DNA of 64,000 bases from Methylobacter tundripaludum (GTDB lineage: Bacteria; Pseudomonadota; Gammaproteobacteria; Methylococcales; Methylomonadaceae): assembly GCF_002934365.1 (NCBI RefSeq), contig NZ_PTIY01000008.1:124001-188000 (forward strand), given 5' to 3'. Below the pieces are notes generated by a model, which was not told the origin of the DNA, ran no database searches, and worked only from the letters and a program-made list of their open reading frames with translations. Positions within the stretch are counted from its first letter, which is position 1; every line of letters starts with the position of its first letter. This document shows positions 26,966-35,939 of this stretch, one piece after another. A program made the position numbers and the translations under genes.

Positions 26966-29900
26966 CCACTCCGCGCTCAAACTCTCCGCCTGCTCCAGCA
27001 CCAGTTGAATAGCTTCTTCCTGCTTGGTGGGCGGGTATTTGTACTTACGCAATATCCGTTTAACCATCAATCTCAGGCTGGCGCGAACGCTTTCGCGCAC
27101 CGACCAATCCACGCTGACGCTGTTGCGTAAATTTTCGGCCAGTTCATGGGCAATTTTCTTCAAGGTTTCATCGCCCAGTTCGCGCACGGAATCCTCGTTG
27201 TTGGCCAGCGCATCATAGAAGGCCAACTCGTCACTGTTAAGGCCGAGATCGACGCCGCGATTGACAGCCTCCTTGAATTTCTTCGCCATCTGGATCAACT
27301 CTTCCATGACTTGTGCGGTTTCGATGGAGCGGTTCTGGTAACGCTTGATCACGTTGGCGAGCAACTCAGAAAACTTGTTTTGCTGGACGACATTGCCGGC
27401 GAAGCGGCTTTTAATTTCGCCTTCCAGCAACCGCTCCAGCAATTCCACAGCGAGGTTGCGTTCCGGCAGATTGCGCACCTCGTTCAGGAAGCCTTCGTCC
27501 AGAATGCCGATATTCGGTTTATCCAGACCCACCGCATTGAAAATATCCACGACGTCTTCGGACACTACCGCCGAGCCGATGATCTGGCGGATCGCCCGTT
27601 CGCGTTCTTCATCGGTTTTCTTTTTACCGCTGATGTCCTTCTTGGTCAGCAACACTTTGACCGCCTGGAAGAACGCGACTTGTTCGCGCACGGCCTTGGC
27701 TTCATCCAATGTGCAGCACAAAGTAAAGGCTTTGGACATCGCCAGCGCGGTATCGCAAAAGCGCTTCTTGCCGTCGTTAACGCCGAGCAGATGGTTGGCT
27801 GTTTTCGCCAGCATGCGGTGACCGCCGGTTAAAAATCCGCTGTAATCGAAACCGTGCAGCATCGCGCGCAACACATCGAGTTTTTCTTCCAGCACCGCAT
27901 AAGCTTCATGGGCATCGACGGTCGGGCGTCCGCGTCCTTTGCTGGCGGTGTATTCCTTCAAGGCCTGTTTCAGGTCATTGGCGATGCCGATGTAATCGAC
28001 CACCAGGCCGCCTTGTTTGTCGCGGAATACGCGATTGACCCTGGCAATCGCCTGCATCAGGTTGTGTCCCTTCATCGGCTTGTCCACGTACATCGTATGC
28101 ACACACGGCGCATCAAAGCCGGTCAGCCACATATCGCGCACGATCACCAGACGCATCGGGTCTTCGGGATCTTTAAAACGCTTTTCCAGACGCTTTTTGA
28201 CTTGCTTGGAATAGATATGCGGCCGCAGCAGCGCCTTGTCGCTGGAAGAGCCGGTCATCACCACCTTGATCACGCCCTTTTCCGGGTCTTCATCATGCCA
28301 GTCCGGCCTCCGCTCAATGATCGCATTGTACAAATGCGCGCAGATGTCGCGGCTCATCGCCACAACCATAGCCTTGCCGGATTGCGCCTTGTTGCGCTCT
28401 TCAAAGTGCGCGACCAGATCGGCTACCACCTGCTGAATACGCGGCTCGGCGCCCACCACCTTTTCCAGAGCGGTCCATCGGCTTTTGAGCCTGGCTTGTT
28501 CGTTGTCTTCTTCGTCCTCTGCCAACTCGTCAACTTCGGCATCCAGGTCCGACAATAACTCTTCCTTTAAGCCCAGTTTGGCAAGACGCGATTCATAATA
28601 AATCTCGACCGTCGCGCCGTCATCCCGCGCCTGCTGCATGTCGTAAATATGGATGTAATCGCCGAATACGGAACGGGTGTCGCGGTCTTCGGAGGATACC
28701 GGCGTGCCGGTGAACGCGACAAACGTCGCATTCGGCAACGCATCGCGCAAATGCTGGGCGTAACCGACCTGATAGCGCTCAAGGTATTGATTGGGGGCTT
28801 CTTCGACAGCGTTCAAAGATACACCGGCAGGCGACTTCCTGGTTTTAAGCTTGGCCTCGAAACCGTACTGGGTGCGGTGCGCTTCATCGGCAATCACCAC
28901 GATATTATGGCGGTCAGACAATACGGGAAAGCTGTCTTCATCCTCGCCGGGCATGAACTTCTGAATCGTCGCAAACACGATGCCGCCGGAAGGGCGATTA
29001 GCCAGCTTGGCCCGCAAATCCTGGCGGGTTTCGCCCTGTACCGGCTGCTCGCGCAATAAATCCTGCGCCAGCGAAAACACGCCGAACAACTGCCCGTCCA
29101 GGTCATTGCGGTCGGTAATCACCACGATGGTCGGATTTTCCATCGCCGCTTCGCGCATCACCCGGGCGGCAAAGCAGGTCATCGTAATGCTCTTGCCGGA
29201 ACCTTGGGTATGCCAGACCACGCCGCCCTTGTGGCTGCCGCCGGGGCGGGATGCGGCGACCACCTGCGTGATCGCCGAACGCACCGCATGGAACTGGTGA
29301 TAACCGGCGATTTTCTTGACCAGCGTGCCGTCATCTTCAAACAGCACAAAAAAGCGCAAAAAATCCAGCAGATAAATCGGCGCCAACACGCCGCGCACCA
29401 AGGTTTCCAGCTCATTAAACTGGCCGAGCGGATCAAGCGTTACACCGTCAATGGTGCGCCACGCCATAAAACGCTCCTTGTCGGCAGAAAGCGAACCCAT
29501 CAGCGCTTCGGTGCCGTCCGAAATCACCAGCACTTCGTTATACTGGAACACATCGGGGATTTGTTCTTTGTAAGTATCGATCTGATCGTAGGCTTTCCAA
29601 ACATCGGCAGTCGGGTCGGCAGGGTTCTTAAGCTCCAACAGCACCAGCGGCAAGCCGTTGACGAACAGGATAATATCGGGGCGGCGGGTATATTTCGGGC
29701 CTTTGATCGAGAACTGATTGACCGCCAGCCATTCATTTTTCCCTTCTCCCTCTGGGAGAAGGTGGCCTGTAGGGCCGGATGAGGGGCTATCCCAGTCGAT
29801 CAACCGCACAAAATCGCCCCGAGTTTCGCCATCCTTTTGATATTGCACCTGCACGCCGTTGACCAGCAAACGGTGAAAATGGCGATTGGCCGCCAGCAAT

Positions 29901-30133
29901 ACCGGCGTATCCAGATTCAACACCTGCTGCAGCGCATCTTCGCGGGCGACCGGCGGCACCAGAGGATTGAGCCGGTTGATCGCCTGCCGTAAACGTTCGA
30001 CCAACACCACCTGAGTGTAGTTGCCGCGCTCGGGCGCATTGCCGTCCATCGCAATATCCGGGCCGTAGGCTGAGTTGTAGCCGACATCGGCCAGCCAGCT
30101 TAGAGTTTCTTGTTCCAGTTGGTCTTCGGTCAT
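26960..30133 (-). CDS. hsdR: Type I restriction enzyme, R subunit
   Basis: A 1057-residue HsdR, the motor and nuclease subunit of a type I restriction-modification complex. The PD-ExK nuclease site is YTRRPDIILF ... VLLELKNPA (about residues 147-168). SF2 helicase motifs follow: Walker A THTQGSGKSI-type sequence WHTQGSGKSITM (about 307-318), motif II VVIADEAHRTQYG, motif III FVAFTGTPVS and motif VI-like QAIARVNRVF. It is transcribed after fic with a 311-bp gap that holds a palindrome, so it may have its own promoter. A palindromic repeat has inserted about 15 residues (HLLPEGEGK) between FVRLIDWDSP and NEWLAVNQF, just before the nuclease motif, without breaking the frame. Confidence 0.95.
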   Translation of the reverse strand: MTEDQLEQETLSWLADVGYNSAYGPDIAMDGNAPERGNYTQVVLVERLRQAINRLNPLVPPVAREDALQQVLNLDTPVLLAANRHFHRLLVNGVQVQYQKDGETRGDFVRLIDWDSPSSGPTGHLLPEGEGKNEWLAVNQFSIKGPKYTRRPDIILFVNGLPLVLLELKNPADPTADVWKAYDQIDTYKEQIPDVFQYNEVLVISDGTEALMGSLSADKERFMAWRTIDGVTLDPLGQFNELETLVRGVLAPIYLLDFLRFFVLFEDDGTLVKKIAGYHQFHAVRSAITQVVAASRPGGSHKGGVVWHTQGSGKSITMTCFAARVMREAAMENPTIVVITDRNDLDGQLFGVFSLAQDLLREQPVQGETRQDLRAKLANRPSGGIVFATIQKFMPGEDEDSFPVLSDRHNIVVIADEAHRTQYGFEAKLKTRKSPAGVSLNAVEEAPNQYLERYQVGYAQHLRDALPNATFVAFTGTPVSSEDRDTRSVFGDYIHIYDMQQARDDGATVEIYYESRLAKLGLKEELLSDLDAEVDELAEDEEDNEQARLKSRWTALEKVVGAEPRIQQVVADLVAHFEERNKAQSGKAMVVAMSRDICAHLYNAIIERRPDWHDEDPEKGVIKVVMTGSSSDKALLRPHIYSKQVKKRLEKRFKDPEDPMRLVIVRDMWLTGFDAPCVHTMYVDKPMKGHNLMQAIARVNRVFRDKQGGLVVDYIGIANDLKQALKEYTASKGRGRPTVDAHEAYAVLEEKLDVLRAMLHGFDYSGFLTGGHRMLAKTANHLLGVNDGKKRFCDTALAMSKAFTLCCTLDEAKAVREQVAFFQAVKVLLTKKDISGKKKTDEERERAIRQIIGSAVVSEDVVDIFNAVGLDKPNIGILDEGFLNEVRNLPERNLAVELLERLLEGEIKSRFAGNVVQQNKFSELLANVIKRYQNRSIETAQVMEELIQMAKKFKEAVNRGVDLGLNSDELAFYDALANNEDSVRELGDETLKKIAHELAENLRNSVSVDWSVRESVRASLRLMVKRILRKYKYPPTKQEEAIQLVLEQAESLSAEWA
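29740..29785. repeat. Palindromic repeat inserted in frame in hsdR
   Basis: The core CCCTTCTCCC-tct-GGGAGAAGG, followed by CGGATGAGGGG, belongs to the same family as the copies at 34468-34574 in hsdM. It encodes the peptide SGPTGHLLPEGEGK in the hsdR frame. Flanking HsdR sequence reads naturally if it is removed. Confidence 0.75.
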
Positions 30134-30320
30134 TTGTTCACTTCCATTTCGCCAAATATATTAGATGCTGTTGAGTGTAGAAAATGCGCTTATTTATACG
30201 TGCCGGTCTTGATATGCATAGAAAAAGGAATTTTTTATACATCAAAGCACGCAGAAAACTCTTTTCAGTTGGTTTTTGGTCACGTTCGTCACTGTAAAAA
30301 GCTTTACATGAGCCCCTTGT

Positions 30321-30351
30321 CATGTAAAAAATATCGGATATTTTTAACATG
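30321..30351. promoter_or_regulatory. AT-rich palindrome upstream of hsdR
   Basis: AAAAATATC-g-GATATTTTT (9-bp perfect arms) is extended outward by CATGT and AACATG to nearly 30 bp. It lies in the 311-bp gap between fic and hsdR, about 190 bp before the hsdR start; a second ATGTTAA/TCAACATGAT pair follows within 30 bp. A regulatory site for hsdR or a terminator for fic are both possible. Nothing else was recognised in the gap 30134-30444. Confidence 0.4.
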
Positions 30352-30444
30352 ACAGCGGGATCATGTTAAAACCATCAACATGATGTCAGCGGGCGGAAAG
30401 ACTGCTTCCACTTGCACCCTCGGCAATTTAGCGCTTACCCTCGA

Positions 30445-31407
30445 TCATTTCAGCACCTCCCAATGGCCGCCTTTGGCAGGCCCGATGCGTGACAAACGGT
30501 TTTCATCTTGCAGCTTTTTGAGATTGCGTTCAACAGAACGCTCGGTTACACCAATCGAAAGCGCTAATTCCGGGATCGTGGACAAAGGATTTTCGCGAAG
30601 CAGCGCAAGAATTTTCCCCGACGTTTTCCCCGACGTTTTCCCCGACGTTTTCAACAGCACTTCTTTCATCGCATCCTGCAACGCTTGCAACATGAATTCG
30701 ATGAAAGGAGTTGAATCCGCCAGCCTGTCCGCGTCCGCCAAGGCCTGATAATAAGCGTCTTGCCGGGTTCTGATCACCGATTCAACCGGCAAATACGCCA
30801 ATAGCGGTTGCCACCGGCTCAATATCAGTGTTTGCCATAAACGCCCCATCCGGCCGTTACCATCCGCGAAAGGGTGGATAAACTCAAATTCGTAATGGAA
30901 CACGCAACTGGCAATCAACGGATGTACAGGTGCCGATGCCAGCCAAGTCAGCAAATCCTCTATCAGCCCGGATACCCGGCCTGCGGGCGGCGCCATATGC
31001 ACCAAGCTCCGGTCATTGTATATGCCTACGCCGCCACTGCGAAAACAACCCGCATCATCGACCAGTCCCGCCATCAGCAAGCTATGGGCTGTTAATAAAT
31101 CAGTTGCGGAATACGCTTGCCAACGCGGCATCTGTTCATAAGCGGCAAAGGCGTTGCGCACCTCCTGGATTTCACGCGGCAAACCCAAAACCGGTTTGCC
31201 GTTCAGTACGGCGGTCACCTGTTCGATGCTCAAGGTGTTATTTTCGATAGCCAGCGAGGCCTGAATGGTGCGGATGCGATTGTTGCGCCGCAACTGCGGC
31301 GACAGGTCGCCGTCATCTGACACAGCCCAACGGGTTAACAGCTCGACGATGTCTGCGACCCGTTGCAGTATCAGCGGCGTGATAGTGTAGGGCGGCTGAT
31401 AACTCAT
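30445..31407 (-). CDS. Fic family protein with winged-helix C-terminus
   Basis: A 320-residue Fic-domain protein. The catalytic motif HPFADGNGRMGRLW (about residues 177-190) is complete, so AMP or other NMP transfer to a hydroxyl is expected. The N-terminal SLAIENNTLSIEQV contains the inhibitory-helix-like Ser-x-x-x-Glu-x-x-x pattern, so the enzyme may be self-inhibited. After the Fic domain comes a triple tandem repeat of Thr-Ser-Gly-Lys (three 12-bp units), then a winged-helix DNA-binding end (STIPELALSIGVTERSVERN). Its start overlaps the hsdS stop by 4 bp, so it is translated with the R-M operon. Such fic genes are often found inside type I loci, with unknown role. Confidence 0.9.
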   Translation of the reverse strand: MSYQPPYTITPLILQRVADIVELLTRWAVSDDGDLSPQLRRNNRIRTIQASLAIENNTLSIEQVTAVLNGKPVLGLPREIQEVRNAFAAYEQMPRWQAYSATDLLTAHSLLMAGLVDDAGCFRSGGVGIYNDRSLVHMAPPAGRVSGLIEDLLTWLASAPVHPLIASCVFHYEFEFIHPFADGNGRMGRLWQTLILSRWQPLLAYLPVESVIRTRQDAYYQALADADRLADSTPFIEFMLQALQDAMKEVLLKTSGKTSGKTSGKILALLRENPLSTIPELALSIGVTERSVERNLKKLQDENRLSRIGPAKGGHWEVLK

Positions 31408-32825
31408 GCGCCGGCTTCCTCGGCGAGTGCTTCGGCATCCGGCAGGCGAAGCTGGCCGGAGATCAGGCGGGGAAGTAGAGTGTCGCGTAGGGCGGTTAGG
31501 GTTTGGGCTTGTTCTAAGTTTGCTTTTATACGATTCATGACGGGATTCAAAACCGTTTCAAACGCATGAATAACTTTGGTATCAGGATAAATTACAAATA
31601 CACCTTTCATCGTTTCTGTAGTGATTGTGTCAAACACTGAGCCGTGGCTACGTTGTTTAAGTGATTCAACTAAACGGTAGGTACTGAAATAGGTAAAGTA
31701 AGCATCATCTGCTTTACCTCGCAGACCGTAACAGGATTGGTTCATCGCCATTTCTCGGCCAACCAATGCCAAGCGACCAACAGTACCGCGTGCGGAAATA
31801 ATTGTGGTACCTTCTGGCAACAATTTGGTCGATGAGTTATTTAGCCCTTGTACAGAAATATGCTTGGTTGTGTCGATTACAAATACATCGGTAGTGGCAG
31901 GAGCATCAACGACGGAGAACCACGGAATATCACCATCCCAGTATTCCGGCATTGATGTTTTGGGGGTACCGCCACCAATGACTTTTACCGTATCAGTGAA
32001 TGCAAGATTGCGCCACCCGCTCGGCACCAAGCCAAGTTCCAACTCTTCGAAGCTGTCGGGGAAGAGCGCGGCTGTTTCGGTATCCAGGGCCACTACCGGC
32101 ATCCTGCCTTCAGCGGCACTCGTACATTCCTGTACAGCGCCTTCCGGCTCGCGGCCTTGCTGTTTGGCGCGCACGGGGTCGAAGTCCACGAACCAGGATT
32201 TGAACAGGGCTTGGGCGATGGCTTCGAGGGTGGCGTTGGTTTCGCGTAGTATGTCAATTCGTGCGTCGATTGCAGCAAGTACAGACGCAGAACTTCTCTG
32301 CAAGTCGATTGGTGGGAGGGTTACTGATATTTTGCGCAGTTCGCTTTGCTTGATACCCAAAACCGTTGTTCCGCTTGCACGAGCCTTTAGCTGCTTTTGC
32401 ATCTCTTCGGTTTGCAGCAAATACAAAAGATACGTGCTATCTAAAAGTCCTAATTTGCCACGGAGCGTGACTACTCGCTGAGCGAGTGCGATCTTTTCCT
32501 TGCCAAGTTGAGCAACCTCGCCAAGCGGGGCTTCAGTTGTCATCACGACATCACCGGCTTGTGGAATACCTCTACGCATCCATGCGTCGTAACCATCTTT
32601 TGATATGAACTCAGATGCCTTCTCAATTCGGCCGCCTTTGATAATTTTCGCCGTAACCAATGGAATACCTGCGTTAGTTTTCTCCGGTGTTTTCCCTCGG
32701 TAATCGATTAGCGCGTCAAGGCACTCTTCTAAAGGTAAAATCGGCCAATCAACCGCGTAGGTCGGGTTAGCGCAGCGTAACCCAGTATCTTCGCTCGCAG
32801 ACACCTCTATAGCCTCATTCTTCAT
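31404..32825 (-). CDS. hsdS: Type I restriction enzyme, specificity (S) subunit
   Basis: A 473-residue HsdS, which recognises the split target sequence and guides both modification and cleavage. Two target-recognition domains are seen: the first opens WPILPLEECLDALIDYRGKTPEK and ends near LPPIDLQRSSASVL, followed by the spacer helix IDILRETNATLEAIAQALFKSW; the second begins GWRNLAFTDTVKVIGGGTPKT and ends in the helix VMNRIKANLEQAQTLTALRDTLLPRL. This is the standard TRD-helix-TRD-helix plan. It overlaps the DUF1016 gene upstream by 11 bp and fic downstream by 4 bp. The recognised sequence cannot be predicted. Confidence 0.93.
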   Translation of the reverse strand: MKNEAIEVSASEDTGLRCANPTYAVDWPILPLEECLDALIDYRGKTPEKTNAGIPLVTAKIIKGGRIEKASEFISKDGYDAWMRRGIPQAGDVVMTTEAPLGEVAQLGKEKIALAQRVVTLRGKLGLLDSTYLLYLLQTEEMQKQLKARASGTTVLGIKQSELRKISVTLPPIDLQRSSASVLAAIDARIDILRETNATLEAIAQALFKSWFVDFDPVRAKQQGREPEGAVQECTSAAEGRMPVVALDTETAALFPDSFEELELGLVPSGWRNLAFTDTVKVIGGGTPKTSMPEYWDGDIPWFSVVDAPATTDVFVIDTTKHISVQGLNNSSTKLLPEGTTIISARGTVGRLALVGREMAMNQSCYGLRGKADDAYFTYFSTYRLVESLKQRSHGSVFDTITTETMKGVFVIYPDTKVIHAFETVLNPVMNRIKANLEQAQTLTALRDTLLPRLISGQLRLPDAEALAEEAGA

Positions 32826-33864
32826 CGATGCCCTCCATTTCGCCGCCGAATTCGGCCTCTATTTCATCAATACTGGGCAAGCTGCTGACTAGCGTTTCCG
32901 GCAGCTCGCGCAACAGTTGGTATTCGGCCACGCCGATGGGTTTGTCGATGCCGGACAGCGCATATTGGGCCACCAGCCGGTTCTGTTTTTTGCACAATAA
33001 TAGGCCGATGGTGGGCTTGTCGTCTGCGGCTTTGATTTGCGCATCGACGGCGGCGAGGTAGAAATTGAGTTGGCCGACGTGCTCGGGCTTGAAGGCGGTT
33101 GCCTTGAGTTCAACCACTACATAGCACTTGAGGCGGGTGTGATAGAACAGCAAATCGATGAAAAATTCGTCACCGCCGACGTCCAGTCGGAATTGGCGGC
33201 CGACAAAAGCAAAACCTGCGCCCATCTCCAATAAAAACCGGGTGATGTGCCGAATCAGGGCGTTTTCGATGTCGCGTTCATGCGCGTCTTCGCTCAGCCC
33301 CAGAAAGTCGAACAGGTAAGGGTCTTTGAGGGTTTCGTGCGCCAGATCGGAGTGGGGCGACGGCAAACGGGCGGCAAAGTTGCTGATGGCCGAACCTTGG
33401 CGATGGCGTAGGCGGTTCTTGATGTGAACTTCCAGCGTGGTGCGCGACCAGCCGTGCTGCACGGTTTGGGCGGCATACCACTCGCGTTCGGCGGGATCGA
33501 CGAGCTTGGTCAGCAAGGTTACGACGTGAAACCAGGGCAATTGGGCAGCAGGCTGCTGCCCAATTAAACCTGCCGGGCAGTGTTCGGCAAAATAGGCCAT
33601 GTATTTCAGGTTGCGGGTGGAAAAGCCGCGCATGTCGGGGAAAGCGTCTTTTAAATCGTGCGCCAGCCGGTTGATGACCTTAGCGCCCCAGCCTTGCTCT
33701 GCTTGGCGGTTCAGGATCTCGCGCCCGATCTGCCCGTACAGGCTCACGAGTTCGGCATTGGCCGCGAGAGTGGCGCGTTGGCGGGCTTGTGCAATCCGGC
33801 CTTTTAGCTGCGTCAGCCATTCGGCATAACCGGGCGGCAGACCTAATACCATAGGCTTAGTCAT
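32815..33864 (-). CDS. DUF1016 / YhcG-type PD-(D/E)XK nuclease
   Basis: A 349-residue YhcG-family protein with an N-terminal DUF1016 domain (IAQARQRATLAANAELVSLY and AFPDMRGFSTRNLKYMAYFA) and a C-terminal PD-(D/E)XK nuclease core (VGGDEFFIDLLFYHTRLKCY ... VVVELKATAF). I place the start at 33864, where an ATG overlaps the stop of the small upstream ORF by 8 bp and has a purine-rich GGAG ahead. A longer open frame begins at 33948 but its extra 28 residues look non-coding. Family members are found beside type I R-M genes and are thought to process DNA at Holliday junctions or act as accessory nucleases. Confidence 0.88.
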   Translation of the reverse strand: MTKPMVLGLPPGYAEWLTQLKGRIAQARQRATLAANAELVSLYGQIGREILNRQAEQGWGAKVINRLAHDLKDAFPDMRGFSTRNLKYMAYFAEHCPAGLIGQQPAAQLPWFHVVTLLTKLVDPAEREWYAAQTVQHGWSRTTLEVHIKNRLRHRQGSAISNFAARLPSPHSDLAHETLKDPYLFDFLGLSEDAHERDIENALIRHITRFLLEMGAGFAFVGRQFRLDVGGDEFFIDLLFYHTRLKCYVVVELKATAFKPEHVGQLNFYLAAVDAQIKAADDKPTIGLLLCKKQNRLVAQYALSGIDKPIGVAEYQLLRELPETLVSSLPSIDEIEAEFGGEMEGIDEE

Positions 33865-34192
33865 GGGTCGGCTCCGCGGTTTTTTCCAAGCCGATAAAAA
33901 CCACATATTCACTCTGATCATCAAGCGCCAAAAGCTTTCTAGCGGCAAGATGTCCAGGACTCAGCCGAATCAATTGTCGTCCGTACCGTTTGCCAAAGGG
34001 TTGGTAGGTTTTTTCCACATCACAAATAACGTCCCAAAATATGAGCTCATCATTCCCACGCTCTGCGTGGGAACGTAGCCCGAACCGCTCTGCGGTTCGG
34101 GACGCTGGAGCGTCCCTGACTGGGTTACCACGCAGAGCGTGGGAACCATAAGCGGAAATTAATTTTGCCGGAATCCTTGCATTAAAATTCAT
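33857..34192 (-). CDS. Small hypothetical protein split by an in-frame repeat
   Basis: A 111-residue open frame squeezed between hsdM (11-bp overlap) and the DUF1016 gene (8-bp overlap). Residues 1-16 (MNFNARIPAKLISAYG) and about 48-111 (ELIFWDVICDVEKTYQPFGK ... YVVFIGLEKTAEPTHD) look like natural protein, but the 30 residues between are encoded by a palindromic repeat (34052-34147). Without it the product would be about 80 residues. I do not recognise the family. The tight overlaps on both sides argue that it is translated with the operon. Confidence 0.55.
   Translation of the reverse strand: MNFNARIPAKLISAYGSHALRGNPVRDAPASRTAERFGLRSHAERGNDELIFWDVICDVEKTYQPFGKRYGRQLIRLSPGHLAARKLLALDDQSEYVVFIGLEKTAEPTHD
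34052..34147. repeat. Palindromic repeat inserted in the small ORF
   Basis: Hairpins TTCCCACGC-tct-GCGTGGGAA at the left, CGAACCGC-tct-GCGGTTCG in the middle, GGGACGCT-gg-AGCGTCCC next, and CCACGCAGAGCGTGGGAA at the right form a symmetric array of about 96 bp. It is the same family as the hairpin at 5661. Its length keeps the frame of the ORF open. Confidence 0.8.
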
Positions 34193-35939
34193 AACCCAAG
34201 CCTCCCAACTTCCGGCGTATCAATTGATCCAGTTCCGCGCCTTTGGCCATTTGCTCGCCCAACGTTTCGGTCAGTTTTTGCATTTTGTCGGCAAACGCTT
34301 CGTCATCGTCTTCGACTTCTTCCGCGCCGACGTAGCGGCCGGGGGTTAGGACGTGGCCGTGTTCGGCGATTTCCGCCAGGGTGACGCTACGGCAGTAGCC
34401 GGGGATGTCGGCGTAAGAGACTGCCCCCTTACCCGTGTGCGGTAATACTGTTGACTTAATAGCGGGCGCTCCTTCTCCCTCAGGGAGAAGGTTGGGATGA
34501 GGGGATTTAAATAAGTCTTCTTCCTTATTTTGCTTTCCCCTCACCCAACCCTCTCCCTCTGGAGAGGGCTTTAAACCGCTTAAGTCAGCAGCATTGCTTA
34601 CGAAGGGAGATGAGGAATTACGCCATGCTTCGACAGTTTCGGCGATGCGCTCGATAACGTCATCGGTGAATTCGCATTGCACCCGGCTGATCATGCTGCC
34701 GAGTTTGCGGGCGTCGATGAACAGGACTTCGCCTTGGCGGGTGCGCTTTTCCTTGACCAGAAACCACAGGCAGGCGGGAATCTGGGTGTTAAAGAACAGC
34801 TGGCCGGGCAGCGCGATCATGACTTCGACTTTGTCGGCCTCGACCATCGCGCGGCGGATGTCGCCCTCTGAGTTCTGGCTGGACGACATCGAGCCGTTGG
34901 CGAGCACGATACCGGCGCGGCCTGTCGGCTTGAGGTGGTAGAGCATGTGTTGCAGCCACGCGTAGTTGGCGTTGCCTTGCGGCGGCGTGCCGTAAACCCA
35001 GCGCGGGTCGCCTTCCAGGCTGCCGTGCCACCAGTCGGAGATGTTGAACGGCGGATTGGCGAGCACGAAATCGGCGCGCAGGTCCGGGTGCTGGTCGCGC
35101 ACGAAGCTGTCGGCGGGTTCCTTGCCCAGGTTGAAGTCGATGCCGCGTATCGCAAGGTTCATTGCGGCCAGCCGCCAGGTGGTCGGGTTGGCCTCCTGGC
35201 CGTAAATCGATACATCGCCCAACTTGCCGCCGTGGGCTTCGATGAATTTTTCCGATTGCACAAACATGCCGCCGGAGCCGCAACACGGGTCGTACACTTG
35301 CCCGTGATGCGGGGCGAGCACGGCGACCAAGGTTTTGACGATGGACGCCGGCGTGTAGAACTGCCCGCCGCGCTTGCCTTCGGCGCTGGCGAACTGGCCG
35401 AGGAAATATTCATAAACCTGACCGAGCAAATCGCGGGCGTGATTTTTAGCCCGGTCTTCGGCATTGCCGGATTCGCCGAAGCCGATTTGCGAGACCAGAT
35501 CGACCAGTTCGCCGAGTTTGCCGTCGGGCAGCTGCACGCGGGCATAGCGTTTGTCGAGTATGCCTTTGAGTTTGGGGTTTTCGGTTTCGATCAGCGACAG
35601 CGCGTCGTCGATACGTTTGCCGATGTCGGCTTGTTTGGCCTGGGCGCGCAGGGTTTCCCAACGGGCGGCTTCGGGCACCCAGAACACGTTGACTTCCTTG
35701 TAGTAGTCGCGGTCTTCGAGTTCGGCATCGATCAGTTCCTGGTCGGCGTCTTCCAGGTAATAATCGTCCCGGCTGTCGGCAAACTTGCGCATCAGTTCGG
35801 CGCGGCGGGTTTGGAAGGTGTCGGAGATGTATTTGACGAAGATCAGGCCGAGTACGATGTGTTTGTATTCGGCGGCGTCCATGTTGGCGCGCAGCTTGTC
35901 GGCGGTGGCCCAGAGTGTTTTTTTGATGTCTTCGATCAT
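34182..35939 (-). CDS. hsdM: Type I restriction enzyme, M subunit (N6-adenine methyltransferase)
   Basis: A 585-residue HsdM, longer than the usual 500-530. The N-terminal helical domain (TLWATADKLRANMDAAEYKH) is followed by the SAM-binding motif I VYDPCCGSGGMFVQS (about residues 217-231) and the catalytic motif IV FVLANPPFNISDWW (about 289-302), giving N6-adenine specificity. The C-terminal helix GHVLTPGRYVGAEEVEDDDE is typical. The excess length comes from residues about 440-503, encoded by paired palindromic repeats (PSPEGEG and LLPEGEG peptides) sitting between EAWRNSS and VSYADIPGYCRS. It is first in the operon; the next ORF overlaps its stop by 11 bp. Confidence 0.94.
   Translation of the reverse strand: MIEDIKKTLWATADKLRANMDAAEYKHIVLGLIFVKYISDTFQTRRAELMRKFADSRDDYYLEDADQELIDAELEDRDYYKEVNVFWVPEAARWETLRAQAKQADIGKRIDDALSLIETENPKLKGILDKRYARVQLPDGKLGELVDLVSQIGFGESGNAEDRAKNHARDLLGQVYEYFLGQFASAEGKRGGQFYTPASIVKTLVAVLAPHHGQVYDPCCGSGGMFVQSEKFIEAHGGKLGDVSIYGQEANPTTWRLAAMNLAIRGIDFNLGKEPADSFVRDQHPDLRADFVLANPPFNISDWWHGSLEGDPRWVYGTPPQGNANYAWLQHMLYHLKPTGRAGIVLANGSMSSSQNSEGDIRRAMVEADKVEVMIALPGQLFFNTQIPACLWFLVKEKRTRQGEVLFIDARKLGSMISRVQCEFTDDVIERIAETVEAWRNSSSPFVSNAADLSGLKPSPEGEGWVRGKQNKEEDLFKSPHPNLLPEGEGAPAIKSTVLPHTGKGAVSYADIPGYCRSVTLAEIAEHGHVLTPGRYVGAEEVEDDDEAFADKMQKLTETLGEQMAKGAELDQLIRRKLGGLGYEF
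34468..34574. repeat. Paired palindromic repeats inserted in frame in hsdM
   Basis: Two oppositely facing copies: CCTTCTCCCTC-AGGGAGAAGG (34471-34491) with GGATGAGGGG, and CCCCTCACCCAACCC-TCTCCCTCTGGAGAGGG (about 34537-34568). Together they form a large stem of about 105 bp. The hsdM frame stays open through both copies, adding repeat-coded peptide. Confidence 0.78.

Noticed and set aside
33865-33948. Longer start for the DUF1016 nuclease
   Set aside because: The extra 28 residues are unlike the family and overlap the better-supported small ORF; the ATG at 33864 fits the operon overlap.
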